A stretch of DNA of 64,000 nucleotides from assembly GCF_004571065.1 (NCBI RefSeq), contig NZ_SPQN01000007.1, positions 37,624 to 101,623 on the forward strand. Reading direction: 5' to 3'. This document shows, in pieces, positions 8,684 through 18,326 of the stretch. The stretch's first letter is position 1, and every line of letters begins with the position of its first letter. A program made the translations under genes and the position numbers. Source of the stretch: Geodermatophilus sp. DF01-2. GTDB lineage: Bacteria > Actinomycetota > Actinomycetes > Mycobacteriales > Geodermatophilaceae. The notes beneath the pieces are model-generated. The model was not told the DNA's origin. It searched no databases and saw only the letters and a list, made by a program, of their open reading frames with translations.

Positions 8684-11600
8684 GTGTCAAGCGTGAGCTC
8701 ATCCCGGCCGTCCTCCACCCCCAACTCCTCAGCGGTGGCGGGATTCGGCACCAACGAGTGGTTGGTCGAGGAGATGTACCAGCAGTACCTCGCCGATCCG
8801 TCCAGCGTGGACCAGGCGTGGCACGAGTTCTTCGCCGACTACCGGCCGGGCAGCCCGATGTCCGCCAGCGACGACCGGGACGCGCCGTCCGGGGTCGCCC
8901 CGGCCCCGGCGCCCACCCCGGAGGCGGCACCGGCCCCGACCGCCGCCCCCGCCCCGGAGCGGGCGCCCGACCCGCAGCAGGCACCGGCCCGACAGCAGGC
9001 ACCCGACCAGCAGCCGGCCACCGGCGTCGGCGCCCCCTCCCGGGCCGGCCGCGTCCAGGAGCGCACCGAGGACACCGTCGTGGACCGAGCCGCCGACCGC
9101 ACCGCCCAGCAGCAGCCGGCGAGCAGGGCGACGGGCAAGGCGGCGGGCGAGGCGACGGGCAAGGCGACGGCGAGCGCGCCGGCCGCCAAGGCCGCCCCGA
9201 AGCCCGCCGCCAAGGCCGAGGAGCAGGGTGAGGGCCCCGAGAGGGTCCCGCTGCGCGGGGCGGCGGCCAGCGTCGTCAAGAACATGAACGCCTCGCTGAC
9301 CGTGCCGACGGCGACCAGCGTCCGCGCGGTGCCGGCCAAGCTGCTGGCCGACAACCGCATCGTCGTCAACAACCACCTGGCCCGCTCCCGCGGCGGGAAG
9401 GTGTCGTTCACCCACCTGATCGGCTACGCACTGGTCCGGGCGCTCGACGACTTCCCGAACATGAACGCCGCCTACGCCGAGGTCGACGGCAAGCCGACCC
9501 TCGTGCGGCCCGAGCACGTCAACTTCGGGCTGGCCATCGACCTGCCCAAGGCCGACGGCTCCCGCTCCCTCGTCGTCGCCTCCATCAAGGCCGCCGAGGA
9601 GATGGACTTTGCCCAGTTCTGGGGCGCCTACGAGGACGTCATCCGGCGCGCCCGCGCGGGCAAGCTGACCCTCGAGGACTTCTCCGGCACCACGATCAGC
9701 CTGACCAACCCGGGCACGATCGGCACCGTCCACTCGGTGCCCCGGCTGACCGCCGGCCAGGGCGCGATCATCGGCGTCGGCGCCATGGAGTACCCGGCCG
9801 AGTTCCAGGGGATGAGCACCGAGGCGCTCACCGACATGGCGGTCAGCAAGATCATCACGCTGACCTCGACCTACGACCACCGGATCATCCAGGGCGCCGA
9901 GTCCGGCGACTTCCTGCGCCGCCTGCACCAGCTGCTGCTGGGCGAGGACGGCTTCTACGACGACGTCTTCCGGTCGCTGCGGATCCCCTACGAGCCGGTG
10001 CGCTGGATGCCCGACGTGCGGGTCAGCCGCGAGGGGCAGATCGACAAGGAAGCCCGGGTCATCGAGGTCATCGAGTCCTACCGGCGCAACGGCCACCTCA
10101 TGGCCGACACCGACCCGCTCGAGTTCAAGGTCCGCAGCCACCCGGACCTGGACATCCTCCAGCACGGGCTGACGCTCTGGGACCTCGACCGGAGGTTCCC
10201 GGTGGGCGGGTTCGCCGGGGAGAAGCTGATGGCGCTGCGCGACGTCCTCGGCGTGCTGCGCAACTCCTACTGCCGGACCGTCGGCGTGGAGTACATGCAC
10301 ATCACCGACCCCGAAGAGCGGGAGTGGATCCAGCAGCGGGTCGAGCTCAAGGCCGAGCAGCCCGACCGGGAGAAGCAGAAGCACGTGCTGGGCCGGCTCA
10401 ACGCCGCCGAGGCGTTCGAGACCTTCCTGCAGACCAAGTACGTCGGCCAGAAGCGCTTCAGCCTCGAGGGCGGGGAGTCGGTCATCCCGCTGCTGGACGA
10501 GGTGCTCATCGCCGGCACCGACCACGGCCTCGACGAGGTCGCGATCGGCATGGCGCACCGCGGCCGGCTCAACGTGCTGGCCAACGTCCTCGGCAAGAGC
10601 TACGCCAAGATCTTCGGCGAGTTCGAAGGCAACATCGACCCCGGCACGGTCCAGGGCTCCGGCGACGTGAAGTACCACCTCGGCGCCGAGGGCACGTTCG
10701 AGAACCCGCTCCGCCCGGGCGCCGAGATCGCCGTCTCGCTGGCCAGCAACCCCTCCCACCTGGAGACGGTCAACCCCGTCCTGGAGGGCATCGCGCGGGC
10801 CAAGCAGGACATGATCGACAAGGGCGAGCAGGGCTTCACCGTCCTGCCGGTCCTGCTGCACGGCGACTCCGCCTTCGCCGGCCAGGGCGTGGTCCAGGAG
10901 ACCCTGAACCTGTCCCAGCTGCGCGGTTACCGCACCGGCGGCACCGTGCACGTCGTCATCAACAACCAGGTCGGCTTCACCACCAGCCCGGCGGCGGCCC
11001 GCTCGAGCCTCTACTCGACCGACGTCGCCCGGATGATCGGCGCGCCGGTCTTCCACGTGAACGGCGACGACCCCGAGGCCTGCGTGCGGATGGCGCGGCT
11101 GGCGGTCGACTACCGGCAGGCGTTCAAGAAGGACGTCGTCATCGACCTGGTCTGCTACCGCCGGCGCGGGCACAACGAGGGTGACGACCCCTCGATGACC
11201 CAGCCGCTGATGTACGACATCATCGACCGCAAGCGCTCGGTCCGGAAGCTCTACACCGAGGCGCTCATCGGCCGCGGCGACATCACGCTGCAGGAGGCCG
11301 AGGAGGCGCTCAGGGACTACCGCGACCAGCTGGAGCGGGCCTTCGCCGAGACCCACGACGCGACCGAGACGCCGAAGCCGCAGCCGGTCATGGACCAGCC
11401 GGCGCAGCAGTCGACGGCGGTCGCCACCGCGATCACGCCCGAGGTCATGAAGGCGATCGGGGACGCGCACGTCTCCCTGCCGCCGGACTTCACCGTCCAC
11501 CCGAAGCTCCAGCGGATGCTCGAGCGGCGCGCGGCGATGGTGAGCGAGGGCGGCATCGACTGGGCGATGGGCGAGCTGCTCGCCTTCGGGTCGCTGCTCA

Positions 11601-12595
11601 TGCAGGGGGTCTGTGTCCGGCTGGCCGGCCAGGACTCGCGCCGTGGCACCTTCGTGCAGCGCCACTCAGTGCTCATCGACCGGGAGACCGCCGCGGAGTA
11701 CACGCCGCTGGCGCACCTGTCCGAGGACCAGGCGAAGTTCTTCGTCTACGACTCGCTGCTCAGCGAGTACGCGGCGCTGGGCTTCGAGTACGGCTACTCC
11801 GTGGCCAACCCGGGGGCCCTGGTGCTGTGGGAGGCACAGTTCGGCGACTTCGTCGACGGCGCGCAGATGGTCATCGACGAGTTCATCAGCTCGGGCGAGG
11901 CCAAGTGGGGGCAGCGTTCCGGCGTCGTCCTGCTGCTGCCGCACGGCCTCGAGGGGCAGGGCCCGGACCACTCCAGCGGGCGGATCGAGCGGTTCCTGCA
12001 GCTGTCGGCGGAGAACAACATGACCGTCGCCAACTGCACGACGCCGGGCAACTACTTCCACCTGCTCCGCCGGCAGGCGCTGTCGGACGTGCACCGGCCG
12101 CTGGTCGTCTTCACGCCCAAGTCGCTGCTCCGAGCCAAGGCCGCCGTCAGCCCGGTCGCGGACTTCACCGACGAGGCCTTCCGGCCGGTGCTGCCCGACC
12201 CGGGCGTGGGCGGCGAACCGCTGGACGAGGGTGCGGTGCGCCGGGTCCTGTTGTGCAGCGGCAAGGTCGCCTACGACCTGTTCGCCGCACGGGAGGCCGA
12301 GGGCCGCGCCGACACCGCCGTCGTGCGCGTCGAGCAGCTCTACCCGCTGCCCGCCGAGGAGATCGTGCAGCAGCTGGAGCGATACCCGGACGCAACCGAC
12401 GTCGTCTGGGTGCAGGAGGAGCCGGCCAACATGGGCGCCTGGCAGTTCATGGCCGTCAACCTGCCCGAGCAGCTGCCGACCGGGCGCAGCCTGCGCCGGG
12501 TCAGCCGCCGCGCCTCGGCCAGTCCGGCCGTCGGCTCGGCGAAGGTCCACGAGGTGGAGCAGAAGCAGCTCGTCGCGCAGGCCTTCGCCGACTGA
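8684..12595 (+). CDS. kgd: Multifunctional 2-oxoglutarate dehydrogenase/decarboxylase (E2-E1 fusion)
   Basis: 1303 residues. Residues 1-40 hold the E1-type N-terminal segment ([26 protein letters not shown]). Residues 65-185 are a Pro/Ala linker, about 190-430 the succinyltransferase catalytic domain with active-site His399 (YDHRIIQG), and about 440-1303 the thiamine-diphosphate E1 module ([19 protein letters not shown]). This is the actinobacterial Kgd/SucA architecture, which lacks a lipoyl domain and borrows the dihydrolipoyl carrier of another complex to run 2-oxoglutarate to succinyl-CoA in the TCA cycle. GTG start. The GarA/Odhi-type regulator is not in this window. Confidence 0.97.
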   Translation: MSSVSSSRPSSTPNSSAVAGFGTNEWLVEEMYQQYLADPSSVDQAWHEFFADYRPGSPMSASDDRDAPSGVAPAPAPTPEAAPAPTAAPAPERAPDPQQAPARQQAPDQQPATGVGAPSRAGRVQERTEDTVVDRAADRTAQQQPASRATGKAAGEATGKATASAPAAKAAPKPAAKAEEQGEGPERVPLRGAAASVVKNMNASLTVPTATSVRAVPAKLLADNRIVVNNHLARSRGGKVSFTHLIGYALVRALDDFPNMNAAYAEVDGKPTLVRPEHVNFGLAIDLPKADGSRSLVVASIKAAEEMDFAQFWGAYEDVIRRARAGKLTLEDFSGTTISLTNPGTIGTVHSVPRLTAGQGAIIGVGAMEYPAEFQGMSTEALTDMAVSKIITLTSTYDHRIIQGAESGDFLRRLHQLLLGEDGFYDDVFRSLRIPYEPVRWMPDVRVSREGQIDKEARVIEVIESYRRNGHLMADTDPLEFKVRSHPDLDILQHGLTLWDLDRRFPVGGFAGEKLMALRDVLGVLRNSYCRTVGVEYMHITDPEEREWIQQRVELKAEQPDREKQKHVLGRLNAAEAFETFLQTKYVGQKRFSLEGGESVIPLLDEVLIAGTDHGLDEVAIGMAHRGRLNVLANVLGKSYAKIFGEFEGNIDPGTVQGSGDVKYHLGAEGTFENPLRPGAEIAVSLASNPSHLETVNPVLEGIARAKQDMIDKGEQGFTVLPVLLHGDSAFAGQGVVQETLNLSQLRGYRTGGTVHVVINNQVGFTTSPAAARSSLYSTDVARMIGAPVFHVNGDDPEACVRMARLAVDYRQAFKKDVVIDLVCYRRRGHNEGDDPSMTQPLMYDIIDRKRSVRKLYTEALIGRGDITLQEAEEALRDYRDQLERAFAETHDATETPKPQPVMDQPAQQSTAVATAITPEVMKAIGDAHVSLPPDFTVHPKLQRMLERRAAMVSEGGIDWAMGELLAFGSLLMQGVCVRLAGQDSRRGTFVQRHSVLIDRETAAEYTPLAHLSEDQAKFFVYDSLLSEYAALGFEYGYSVANPGALVLWEAQFGDFVDGAQMVIDEFISSGEAKWGQRSGVVLLLPHGLEGQGPDHSSGRIERFLQLSAENNMTVANCTTPGNYFHLLRRQALSDVHRPLVVFTPKSLLRAKAAVSPVADFTDEAFRPVLPDPGVGGEPLDEGAVRRVLLCSGKVAYDLFAAREAEGRADTAVVRVEQLYPLPAEEIVQQLERYPDATDVVWVQEEPANMGAWQFMAVNLPEQLPTGRSLRRVSRRASASPAVGSAKVHEVEQKQLVAQAFAD

Positions 12596-12612
12596 CGTGT
12601 ACTTCACCGACC

Positions 12613-12795
12613 ATGTACTTCACGGATAGGGGCCTGGAGGAGCTGGCCGGCCGGCGGGGCGAGGAGCACGTGACCCTCGCCTGGCTGGCCGACCAGATGC
12701 AGGTCTTCGTCGACCAGCACCCCGACTTCGAGGTGCCGGTCGAGCGGCTGGCCACCTGGCTGGCCCGCGGCGGCACGGACGACGACGAGGAGTGA
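12613..12795 (+). CDS. DUF6104 family small protein
   Basis: 60 residues, acidic, with motifs TDRGLEELAGRRGEE and PVERLATWLARGG. It matches the small actinobacterial family found next to kgd. Function unknown; constant linkage to kgd suggests a role with the 2-oxoglutarate complex. No ribosome-binding site is visible before the ATG. Instead the first five codons are almost duplicated just upstream as GTG TAC TTC ACC GAC, which opens a ten-codon reading frame ending inside this gene. Translation may depend on coupling with kgd or that micro-frame. Confidence 0.75.
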   Translation: MYFTDRGLEELAGRRGEEHVTLAWLADQMQVFVDQHPDFEVPVERLATWLARGGTDDDEE

Positions 12796-12857
12796 CCAGG
12801 CCCCGGTGATCCCGGCGCGGGGGCCGGGTCCCTCCGGGGGCGCCGTCGGCATCGTGC

Positions 12858-12879
12858 TGGCCCGGCGGGCCACCGTTTT
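12858..12879 (+). terminator. Putative intrinsic terminator of kgd unit
   Basis: TGGCCCG and CGGGCCA form a perfect inverted repeat around one G and are followed by CCGTTTT. It sits between the convergent kgd-DUF6104 unit and the acyltransferase gene. Confidence 0.45.
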
Positions 12880-12882
12880 CGG

Positions 12883-14232
12883 TCAGGTCCGGCGCGACAG
12901 CGGCGGAACGATCCGCTCCCGTGTCGCCGCCGTCACCGCAGCGAATCCCGCCAGGTAAGGAACCAGCCCGGTGACCGGGATTCCGGCCGGGCCGTCGGTG
13001 CTCAGGCCACCGCGGGTCAGGACGACGAGCCCGGCGCAGCAGCCGATCAGGCCGACGACGGTCAGCGAGACCCGGACCGGGGTGTCACCGACGCCCGGAC
13101 CGGCCACCGACGACACCCGCTCGAAGCGCGCAACCAGCAGCACGAGCACCGCCAGCAGCAGGGTGCAGACGGCGATCCAGACCGGGCGCAGCGCGAACCA
13201 GGCGCCGGACACCGGCGGTGGCTGCGGATAGATCCCCGTTCCGTGCAGCAGCAGGCCGGCGAGGACGGCCGCGACCAGGTGCCAGAGGAAGATCGACATG
13301 ATGGTGCCGTTCACGGCAACCGTGGCCACCCACACGGCTGACCTGTGGGCGAGCCGATTCAAGGTTCGCCGGGCGACCAGGACCAGACCGATCTGGGCGA
13401 GCCCGAGAGCGAGCAGCGCCAGCGACGGGGGCGCGGTGTTCTGCAGCTCGGCGCCGGGGACGTTCACCATGCTCAGCGGGTAGGGGCCCAGCGCGACCAG
13501 TGTGACCACGGCGACGATTCCGCCCGTGGCCAGTCCTGGCGCCAGCCAACGCGGCCCGGGCAGACTGCCGCCTCTCCAGGCCACACCGAGGGCGAAGACG
13601 CACAACCAGACCAGCCCGAAGTTCAGCACGCCGAGTGCCGTCAGTTCTCCGCCCAGACGGAGCAGGTCGACCAGCGCGGCCAGGACGGCCAGTCCCAGTG
13701 GCAGCCATAGTCCGGAGCGCTCGTGGGCGCGCACGACGAGCGGGGTCAGGGCCACCAACGCGACGTACACGGCCAGGAACCACAAGTGGATCCCCATCAG
13801 CCACCCCGCGAGGCGGACCAGCTCCGGATCGACGCCCGCGAGCCGGGCCGTCGCCGCTGCTGCGACGACGATGACCAGGAACGCCGTTGTCGGGTCCAGA
13901 AGCCGACGGACCCGGCCGCCCAACCAGGCAAGTCCGTCGGTACCGGCCCGGCGGGCGCTGGTCCACGACGCCGTGCTGGCGTAGCCCCCCACGAAGAAGA
14001 AGACCGGCATGACCTGGAAGACCCAGTTGATCAAGTGCGCTGGGCGCCACAACGCCAGAACGCTCGTCCCCGTCAGCTCTCCGTCTCGGGACACGATGAC
14101 GACGAGCAGCCAGTGCCCGACGACGACGGCAAGAATCGCCACCGCACGCAGCAGGTCGACACAGCGTTCCCGGCCCTCGGGTGTGGCGGCCACCAGCTCC
14201 CGCACCCCAGGTCCTCGAGTCCTGGCAGACAT
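12883..14232 (-). CDS. Acyltransferase 3 family integral membrane protein
   Basis: 449 residues with 10-11 membrane segments. The N-terminus RCVDLLRAVAILAVVVGHWL has the family's first helix and its conserved His; INWVFQVMPVFFFVGGYA matches the second conserved helix. Members O-acetylate or O-succinylate carbohydrates or lipids at the membrane. The ATG at 14232 has GGGAGG eight bases upstream, which decides the start over the longer open frame. It stands alone between kgd and a divergent membrane gene, so its substrate cannot be read from context. Confidence 0.85.
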   Translation of the reverse strand: MSARTRGPGVRELVAATPEGRERCVDLLRAVAILAVVVGHWLLVVIVSRDGELTGTSVLALWRPAHLINWVFQVMPVFFFVGGYASTASWTSARRAGTDGLAWLGGRVRRLLDPTTAFLVIVVAAAATARLAGVDPELVRLAGWLMGIHLWFLAVYVALVALTPLVVRAHERSGLWLPLGLAVLAALVDLLRLGGELTALGVLNFGLVWLCVFALGVAWRGGSLPGPRWLAPGLATGGIVAVVTLVALGPYPLSMVNVPGAELQNTAPPSLALLALGLAQIGLVLVARRTLNRLAHRSAVWVATVAVNGTIMSIFLWHLVAAVLAGLLLHGTGIYPQPPPVSGAWFALRPVWIAVCTLLLAVLVLLVARFERVSSVAGPGVGDTPVRVSLTVVGLIGCCAGLVVLTRGGLSTDGPAGIPVTGLVPYLAGFAAVTAATRERIVPPLSRRT

Positions 14233-14391
14233 GCGCCGACCTCCCTGCCCTGGAACGCCGCACGTCGAGGACGATGCGACGGGATTCCACGATATGTGCG
14301 GCCCAGCCGACCGACGTGTGCCCTCCAGCCGACCGACTCGCCGACGTAGCCCAGCGGTCCGTGCCGTGGTCCGGGCTCCTGGCCTCGGGCC

Positions 14392-14772
14392 ATGGGCACG
14401 GTCCTGCTCGTCCGCCACGTCGTCGCCGCCGTCTTCCTCATCGGCCCGATGGCGCTGGTGCCGCGGATCGCGTTGCGCGCCGTCCGCGCCGGGAACGGCC
14501 CGGCGGTGAATCTGCTGGCCCGTTGGGCGGCGGTGTTCTCGTGGGCCTCGCTGGTGGTCGCGGTGTTCGGGTTCGGCGTCTTCGGGATATGGGAGATCCC
14601 GCCCGACGACGCCCTGGCTGCTCGTGCCGATGGCGCTCCACGTCATGGCCCTGGCCGTCAGCGTCGGGCTGGTCGTCCCGGCCCTGCGGCGAGCGGGCAG
14701 CGCGCTGCCGGGTCCGGGATCGTCTCGCTGCTGCTACTAGCCGTTGCCGTCCTCGTGGTCTGGCAGCCCTGA
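14392..14772 (+). pseudogene. DUF2269-like membrane protein gene with compensated frameshift
   Basis: The first 73 residues read as a membrane protein (VRHVVAAVFLIGPMALVP, then SWASLVVAVFGFGVFGIWE). From about 14612 the annotated frame becomes Arg/Pro/Gly-rich. The next frame reads WLLVPMALHVMALAVSVGLVVPALRR there, which is the expected hydrophobic segment. Near 14700 the original frame is sensible again (GSGIVSLLLLAVAVLVVWQP). One extra C in the GCCCTGG at 14611-14617 and a second indel near 14695 explain this. It therefore stays open but loses a central helix. Either a decaying gene or two sequence errors. Confidence 0.65.
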
Positions 14773-14875
14773 CCCTCCGGCCGAAGTGGCCACGTCGGCC
14801 GCTCCCGGCGTGGCCGACACGCCGGGCTCGTTGCGGTTGCGTGGCGGCCCCTGACTCCGGCGGCACGCTTCGTGC

Positions 14876-15592
14876 GTGCTCGGTCACTCACATGCTCTCT
14901 CCGGGCTCGCCGTGGGCGCCGCGACGCTGCCGTGGGCGCCGGTCGAAGGCCCCGTCGCCCAGGTGGCCTGGATCGCCGCCGTCGGCGGGATGGCCATGCT
15001 GCCCGACCTGGACCACAACGGCTCGACGGTCTCGGACATGTGGGGCCCGGTCACCGACGTCCCCTCCGGCGCCATCGGCCGGCTGGCGCAGGGGCACCGC
15101 TGGGGGACCCACGACGCCGTCCTCGCCCCGGTGACCTTCGGCGCCCTGGCGGTGGCCGCGGCGAACGCCTTCTGGTCCAGCCTGCTGCTCCTGGCGCTGG
15201 CGATCGGCCTGGCGCTGCGGGCCCTGCACTTCGTCATCCCGGGACGGGCCGAGAACACCGTCATCGGCAACCTGGTGCTCTCCTGGGCCGGCGCCTGGCT
15301 GCTGCTGGAGCACAGTCCGGGCCCGGCCTGGCTGCCCTGGGCGGTCGCGCTCGGGGTGCTGACGCACATCGCCGGTGACGCCCTCACCACACAGGGCGTT
15401 CCGGTGCCGGTGCTCTGGCTGCTGCGCCGCTCCCGGCTGGCGCTCACGCCGCTGCGGACCGGGACGGCGCTGGAGAAGGTGGTGCTCGCTCCCGCGTTCG
15501 TCCTGGTGACGCTCTGGTGCGTCTACCTCAACACCGACGTCCGCGCGGCCGTGGACCCGGTGCTGCAGGACCTGCGCAGTCTCAGCGGGTGA
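14876..15592 (+). CDS. Membrane-bound metal-dependent hydrolase, YdjM-like
   Basis: 238 residues with about five membrane segments. The N-terminal GHSHALSG, then PDLDH near residue 44, HRWGTH near residue 75 and HIAGDALTTQG near residue 165 are the His/Asp-rich motifs of the YdjM (LexA-regulated membrane hydrolase) family. Physiological substrate unknown. GTG at 14876 was chosen because the family's first motif follows immediately. Its 3' end overlaps that of the malic enzyme gene on the other strand by 11 bases. Confidence 0.75.
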   Translation: MLGHSHALSGLAVGAATLPWAPVEGPVAQVAWIAAVGGMAMLPDLDHNGSTVSDMWGPVTDVPSGAIGRLAQGHRWGTHDAVLAPVTFGALAVAAANAFWSSLLLLALAIGLALRALHFVIPGRAENTVIGNLVLSWAGAWLLLEHSPGPAWLPWAVALGVLTHIAGDALTTQGVPVPVLWLLRRSRLALTPLRTGTALEKVVLAPAFVLVTLWCVYLNTDVRAAVDPVLQDLRSLSG

Positions 15593-16772
15593 CGCCCTGC
15601 TCCCGGGCGCGGGTCGACACCGCCGCCGCCACGGCCTCGGCCACCCGCCGGTCCAGCGGGCTGGGCACCACGTAGTCGGCCCGGACGTCGTCGCCGACGA
15701 CGTCGGCGATCGCCGTGGCCGCGGCCAACTTCATCTCCTCGGTGATGCTGGTGGCGCCGGCGTCCATCGCGCCGCGGAAGACGCCGGGGAAGGCGAGCAC
15801 GTTGTTGATCTGGTTGGGCTCCCCGCTGCGGCCCGTGGCGACCACCGCGGCGTAGCGGGCCGCCATCTCCGGGTCCACCTCGGGGATCGGGTTGGCCAGC
15901 GAGAACACGATGCCGTCCGGCGCCATCGCAGCGATCGCCGACTCGGGCACCGAGCCCCCGGACAGGCCGAGGTACACGTCGGCGCCCTCCAGCGCGCCGG
16001 CCATCGTGCCCGCACAGCCGGCCCGGTTGGTGTTCTCGGCGGCCCAGCGCTTGATCGGCGTCAGGTCGTCCCGTCCGGCGTGGAGGACCCCCCGGGAGTC
16101 GGCCACGGCGATGTCGCCGACGCCCGCCTCGAGCAGGATCTTGGTGCAGGCGATCCCGGCCGCTCCCGCCCCCGAGACGACGACCCGCAGGCCGCCGAGT
16201 TCCCGGCCCACCACCCGCGCCGCGTTGCGCAGCGCCGCGAGGACGACGATCGCCGTCCCGTGCTGGTCGTCGTGCATGACCGGGATGTCGAGCCGGTCGC
16301 GCAGCCGCTCCTCGATCTCGAAGCAGCGCGGGGCGCTGATGTCCTCGAGGTTGATGCCGCCGAAGGACGGCGCGATCGCCGCCACCGTCTCCACGATCGC
16401 GTCGACGTCGGTCGTCGAGAGCACGACCGGCACCGAGGACAGCCCGGCGAACTCGCTGAACAGGCAGGCCTTGCCCTCCATGACCGGCAGCGCCGCTCTG
16501 GGTCCGATGTTCCCGAGGCCCAGGACGGCGGTGCCGTCGGAGACCACGGCGACGACGCGGGAGGCCCAGGTGAACCGGTCGGCCAGCGCCGGCTCGGCCG
16601 CGATCGCACTGGAGACCCGGGCGACACCCGGCGTGTAGGTCAGCGCCAGGTCGGCGGTCGACTCGATCGGACGGGTCGGGCGTACGACGAGCTTGCCACC
16701 CTCGTGCACCGCGAACGCCGGGTCGTCGGCGAAGCGGTCGGCAGTCCCGTCGTGCAGCTGCTGCGCGCCCAT
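15582..16772 (-). CDS. NAD-type malic enzyme (oxaloacetate-decarboxylating malate dehydrogenase)
   Basis: 396 residues. It carries the malic enzyme signature LTYTPGVARV near residue 45, FGGINLEDISAPRCFEIE with metal ligands near residue 135, DDQHGTAIV near 160 and the Rossmann loop VSGAGAAGIACTK near 188. This short form lacks the C-terminal phosphotransacetylase domain. It converts malate to pyruvate with CO2 release, feeding anaplerosis and supplying reducing power. The ATG at 16772 gives the normal distance (about 19 residues) to the conserved FAVHEGGKL; a GTG at 16838 in frame is the alternative. Confidence 0.9.
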   Translation of the reverse strand: MGAQQLHDGTADRFADDPAFAVHEGGKLVVRPTRPIESTADLALTYTPGVARVSSAIAAEPALADRFTWASRVVAVVSDGTAVLGLGNIGPRAALPVMEGKACLFSEFAGLSSVPVVLSTTDVDAIVETVAAIAPSFGGINLEDISAPRCFEIEERLRDRLDIPVMHDDQHGTAIVVLAALRNAARVVGRELGGLRVVVSGAGAAGIACTKILLEAGVGDIAVADSRGVLHAGRDDLTPIKRWAAENTNRAGCAGTMAGALEGADVYLGLSGGSVPESAIAAMAPDGIVFSLANPIPEVDPEMAARYAAVVATGRSGEPNQINNVLAFPGVFRGAMDAGATSITEEMKLAAATAIADVVGDDVRADYVVPSPLDRRVAEAVAAAVSTRAREQGVTR

Positions 16773-16884
16773 GGACCGTGGAGCGTAATCCAGCCGCACC
16801 GGGTCGCCGTCCGCCTCGTCCCCCCATGCGGGAGACACGGCTCGGCACGTGGACGCACTGCCGGACGTCCCGGGTCGGGCTGGC

Positions 16885-16890
16885 TACCGT
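16885..16890 (+). promoter_or_regulatory. -10 element TACCGT for leaderless transcript
   Basis: TACCGT stands six bases before the GTG of the RmlC-like gene, with no ribosome-binding site between. The spacing puts the transcription start at or next to the start codon. Confidence 0.5.
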
Positions 16891-16896
16891 CCTCGC

Positions 16897-17502
16897 GTGC
16901 AGATCCGTCAGCTCGCCGTCGGCGACGCGTACGTCCTGGACCTGGTGCCGCACGGCGACGCCCGCGGCCGCTTCACCGAGTGGTACCGCGCCGACGTGCT
17001 GGCCGACGTGGTCGGCCACGGCCTGCCGCTGGCCCAGGCCAACCACAGCGTGTCCGCGCACGGCGTGCTGCGCGGCGTCCACTTCGCGCTGGTGCCGCCC
17101 GGCCAGGCCAAGTACGTGTACTGCCCGGCCGGGCGGGTGCTCGACGTCGTCGTCGACGTCCGGGTCGGCTCGCCCACCTTCGGCCGGCACGACAGCGTCC
17201 TTCTCGACAGCGAGGAGCCCCGCGCGGTCTACCTCTCGGAGGGGCTCGGTCACGCCTTCCTGTCGCTGGCGGACGGGAGCTCGGTGACCTACCTCGTGTC
17301 CAGCGGCTACGACCCGGCCCGCGAGGTCGGCGTCTCCCCGCTGGACCCGGCGCTGGACCTGCCGTGGCCGGACGACGTGGAGTTCGAGCTGTCGGTCAAG
17401 GACCGGCACGCGCCCACGCTGGCCGGGGCCCGGGAGCAGGGACTGCTGCCGACGATCGAGGAGTGCCGGGCGCGCTACGGACAGCTGCGGTACGGCAGCT
17501 GA
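16897..17502 (+). CDS. rmlC: dTDP-4-dehydrorhamnose 3,5-epimerase family protein
   Basis: 201 residues forming a cupin. Matching features are HGDARGRFTEWYR, NHSVSAHGVLRGVHFALVPPGQAKYVYCPAGRVLDVVVDVR (catalytic His/Lys region) and YLSEGLGHAFLSLADGS, as in RmlC. The enzyme epimerises C3 and C5 of the dTDP-sugar on the way to dTDP-L-rhamnose for cell-envelope polysaccharide. No other rml gene is adjacent, so a related NDP-sugar epimerase is possible. GTG at 16897 was chosen from the leaderless promoter spacing and the family N-terminus. Its 3' end overlaps sodX on the other strand by 28 bases. Confidence 0.82.
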   Translation: MQIRQLAVGDAYVLDLVPHGDARGRFTEWYRADVLADVVGHGLPLAQANHSVSAHGVLRGVHFALVPPGQAKYVYCPAGRVLDVVVDVRVGSPTFGRHDSVLLDSEEPRAVYLSEGLGHAFLSLADGSSVTYLVSSGYDPAREVGVSPLDPALDLPWPDDVEFELSVKDRHAPTLAGAREQGLLPTIEECRARYGQLRYGS

Positions 17503-17858
17503 CCGGGACGCCCGCCCAACCGGCCCGGTCGCGGCCACAGCCGGCCCAGCACCCGCCCGACGACGACGGCGGGGCCGAAGGCGCGGCTGTCGTCGGTGAC
17601 GAACGGGTTGTCGCCCTCGACCCAGTGCCCGCCCGGAACCGTGCGGCGCACCCGCTTGACCACCAGCAGCTCCGGCCGCGCGGGGAACCGGGCCAGGACG
17701 ACGTCCCCGGGGGCGACCGCTCCTCCCGGGCCGACCCGGCGCACGAACAGCCGGTCGCCGGAGCGGACCGTCGGCGTCATCGACGGGCCGGCCACCCGGG
17801 CCACGACCCAGGGCGTGACCAGCGGCGGGACTCGCGCCGGCCCTCCGTCGTCGGACAT
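17475..17858 (-). CDS. sodX: S26-type signal peptidase-like protease for nickel SOD maturation
   Basis: 127 residues with the catalytic Ser26 in AGPSMTPTVRSGDRL and Lys68 in LLVVKRVR, plus the box GDNPFVTDDSRAFG; these are the S26/S24 Ser-Lys dyad motifs. No clear membrane anchor is present. It is divergent from sodN with only 66 bases between starts. In Streptomyces and cyanobacteria such a gene beside sodN processes the NiSOD N-terminal propeptide. Assignment as SodX therefore rests on motif plus position. ATG at 17858 is favoured over longer open sequence upstream, which overlaps sodN. Confidence 0.8.
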   Translation of the reverse strand: MSDDGGPARVPPLVTPWVVARVAGPSMTPTVRSGDRLFVRRVGPGGAVAPGDVVLARFPARPELLVVKRVRRTVPGGHWVEGDNPFVTDDSRAFGPAVVVGRVLGRLWPRPGRLGGRPGQLPYRSCP

Positions 17859-17879
17859 GTCCCTGCTGCTCACCGGGAG

Positions 17880-17885
17880 TAGGGT
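17880..17885 (+). promoter_or_regulatory. Putative -10 (TAGGGT) for sodN
   Basis: TAGGGT lies 39 bases before the sodN ATG in the 66-base divergent gap shared with sodX. In Streptomyces sodN is repressed by the nickel sensor Nur; I could not recognise a convincing Nur operator here by eye. Confidence 0.35.
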
Positions 17886-17924
17886 CGCAGACGAACCGAC
17901 CACCACAGAACCGGAGGCACGTCC

Positions 17925-18326
17925 ATGCGTTTCCGCATGTTCTCCGCCGTGGAGGCCACCGCGCACTGCGACCTCCCCTGCGGCGTGTACGACCCGGCCC
18001 AGGCCCGCATCGAGGCGGAGTCCGTCAAGGCCATCCAGGAGAAGTACCAGGCCAACGAGGACCCGGTCTTCCGGCAGCGCGCCGTGCTGATCAAGGAGCA
18101 GCGCGCCGACCTGGTCAAGCACCACCTGTGGGTGCTGTGGACCGACTACTTCAAGCCGCCGCACTTCGAGAAGTACCCGCAGCTGCACGAGCTGTTCAAC
18201 AAGGCCACCAAGCAGGCCGGTGGCACCGCGGCGAAGCAGAGCATGGACCCCGCCGAGGGCCAGAAGCTGCTCGACTACATCGCCGAGATCGACAAGATCT
18301 TCTGGGAGACCAAGGCTGCCGCCTGA
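17925..18326 (+). CDS. sodN: Nickel-containing superoxide dismutase
   Basis: 133 residues. After a 13-residue propeptide the mature enzyme would begin at His14 with the nickel hook HCDLPCGVYDPAQARIEAES, which supplies the His1, Cys2 and Cys6 ligands of NiSOD. The rest is the four-helix bundle (VLIKEQRADLVKHHLWVLWTDYFKP). The hexameric cytoplasmic enzyme dismutates superoxide. GGAGG lies about eight bases before the ATG. The adjacent divergent protease gene is the expected maturation factor. The stop is followed immediately by a GGACC repeat element. Confidence 0.97.
   Translation: MRFRMFSAVEATAHCDLPCGVYDPAQARIEAESVKAIQEKYQANEDPVFRQRAVLIKEQRADLVKHHLWVLWTDYFKPPHFEKYPQLHELFNKATKQAGGTAAKQSMDPAEGQKLLDYIAEIDKIFWETKAAA

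Noticed and set aside
6657..9002. 781-codon minus-strand frame crossing an ABC permease, the ankyrin gene and two repeats
   Set aside because: It spans several real genes and intergenic repeats; composition is low complexity.
8729..11665. 978-codon open frame antisense to kgd
   Set aside because: A high-GC shadow; kgd on the other strand is unambiguous.
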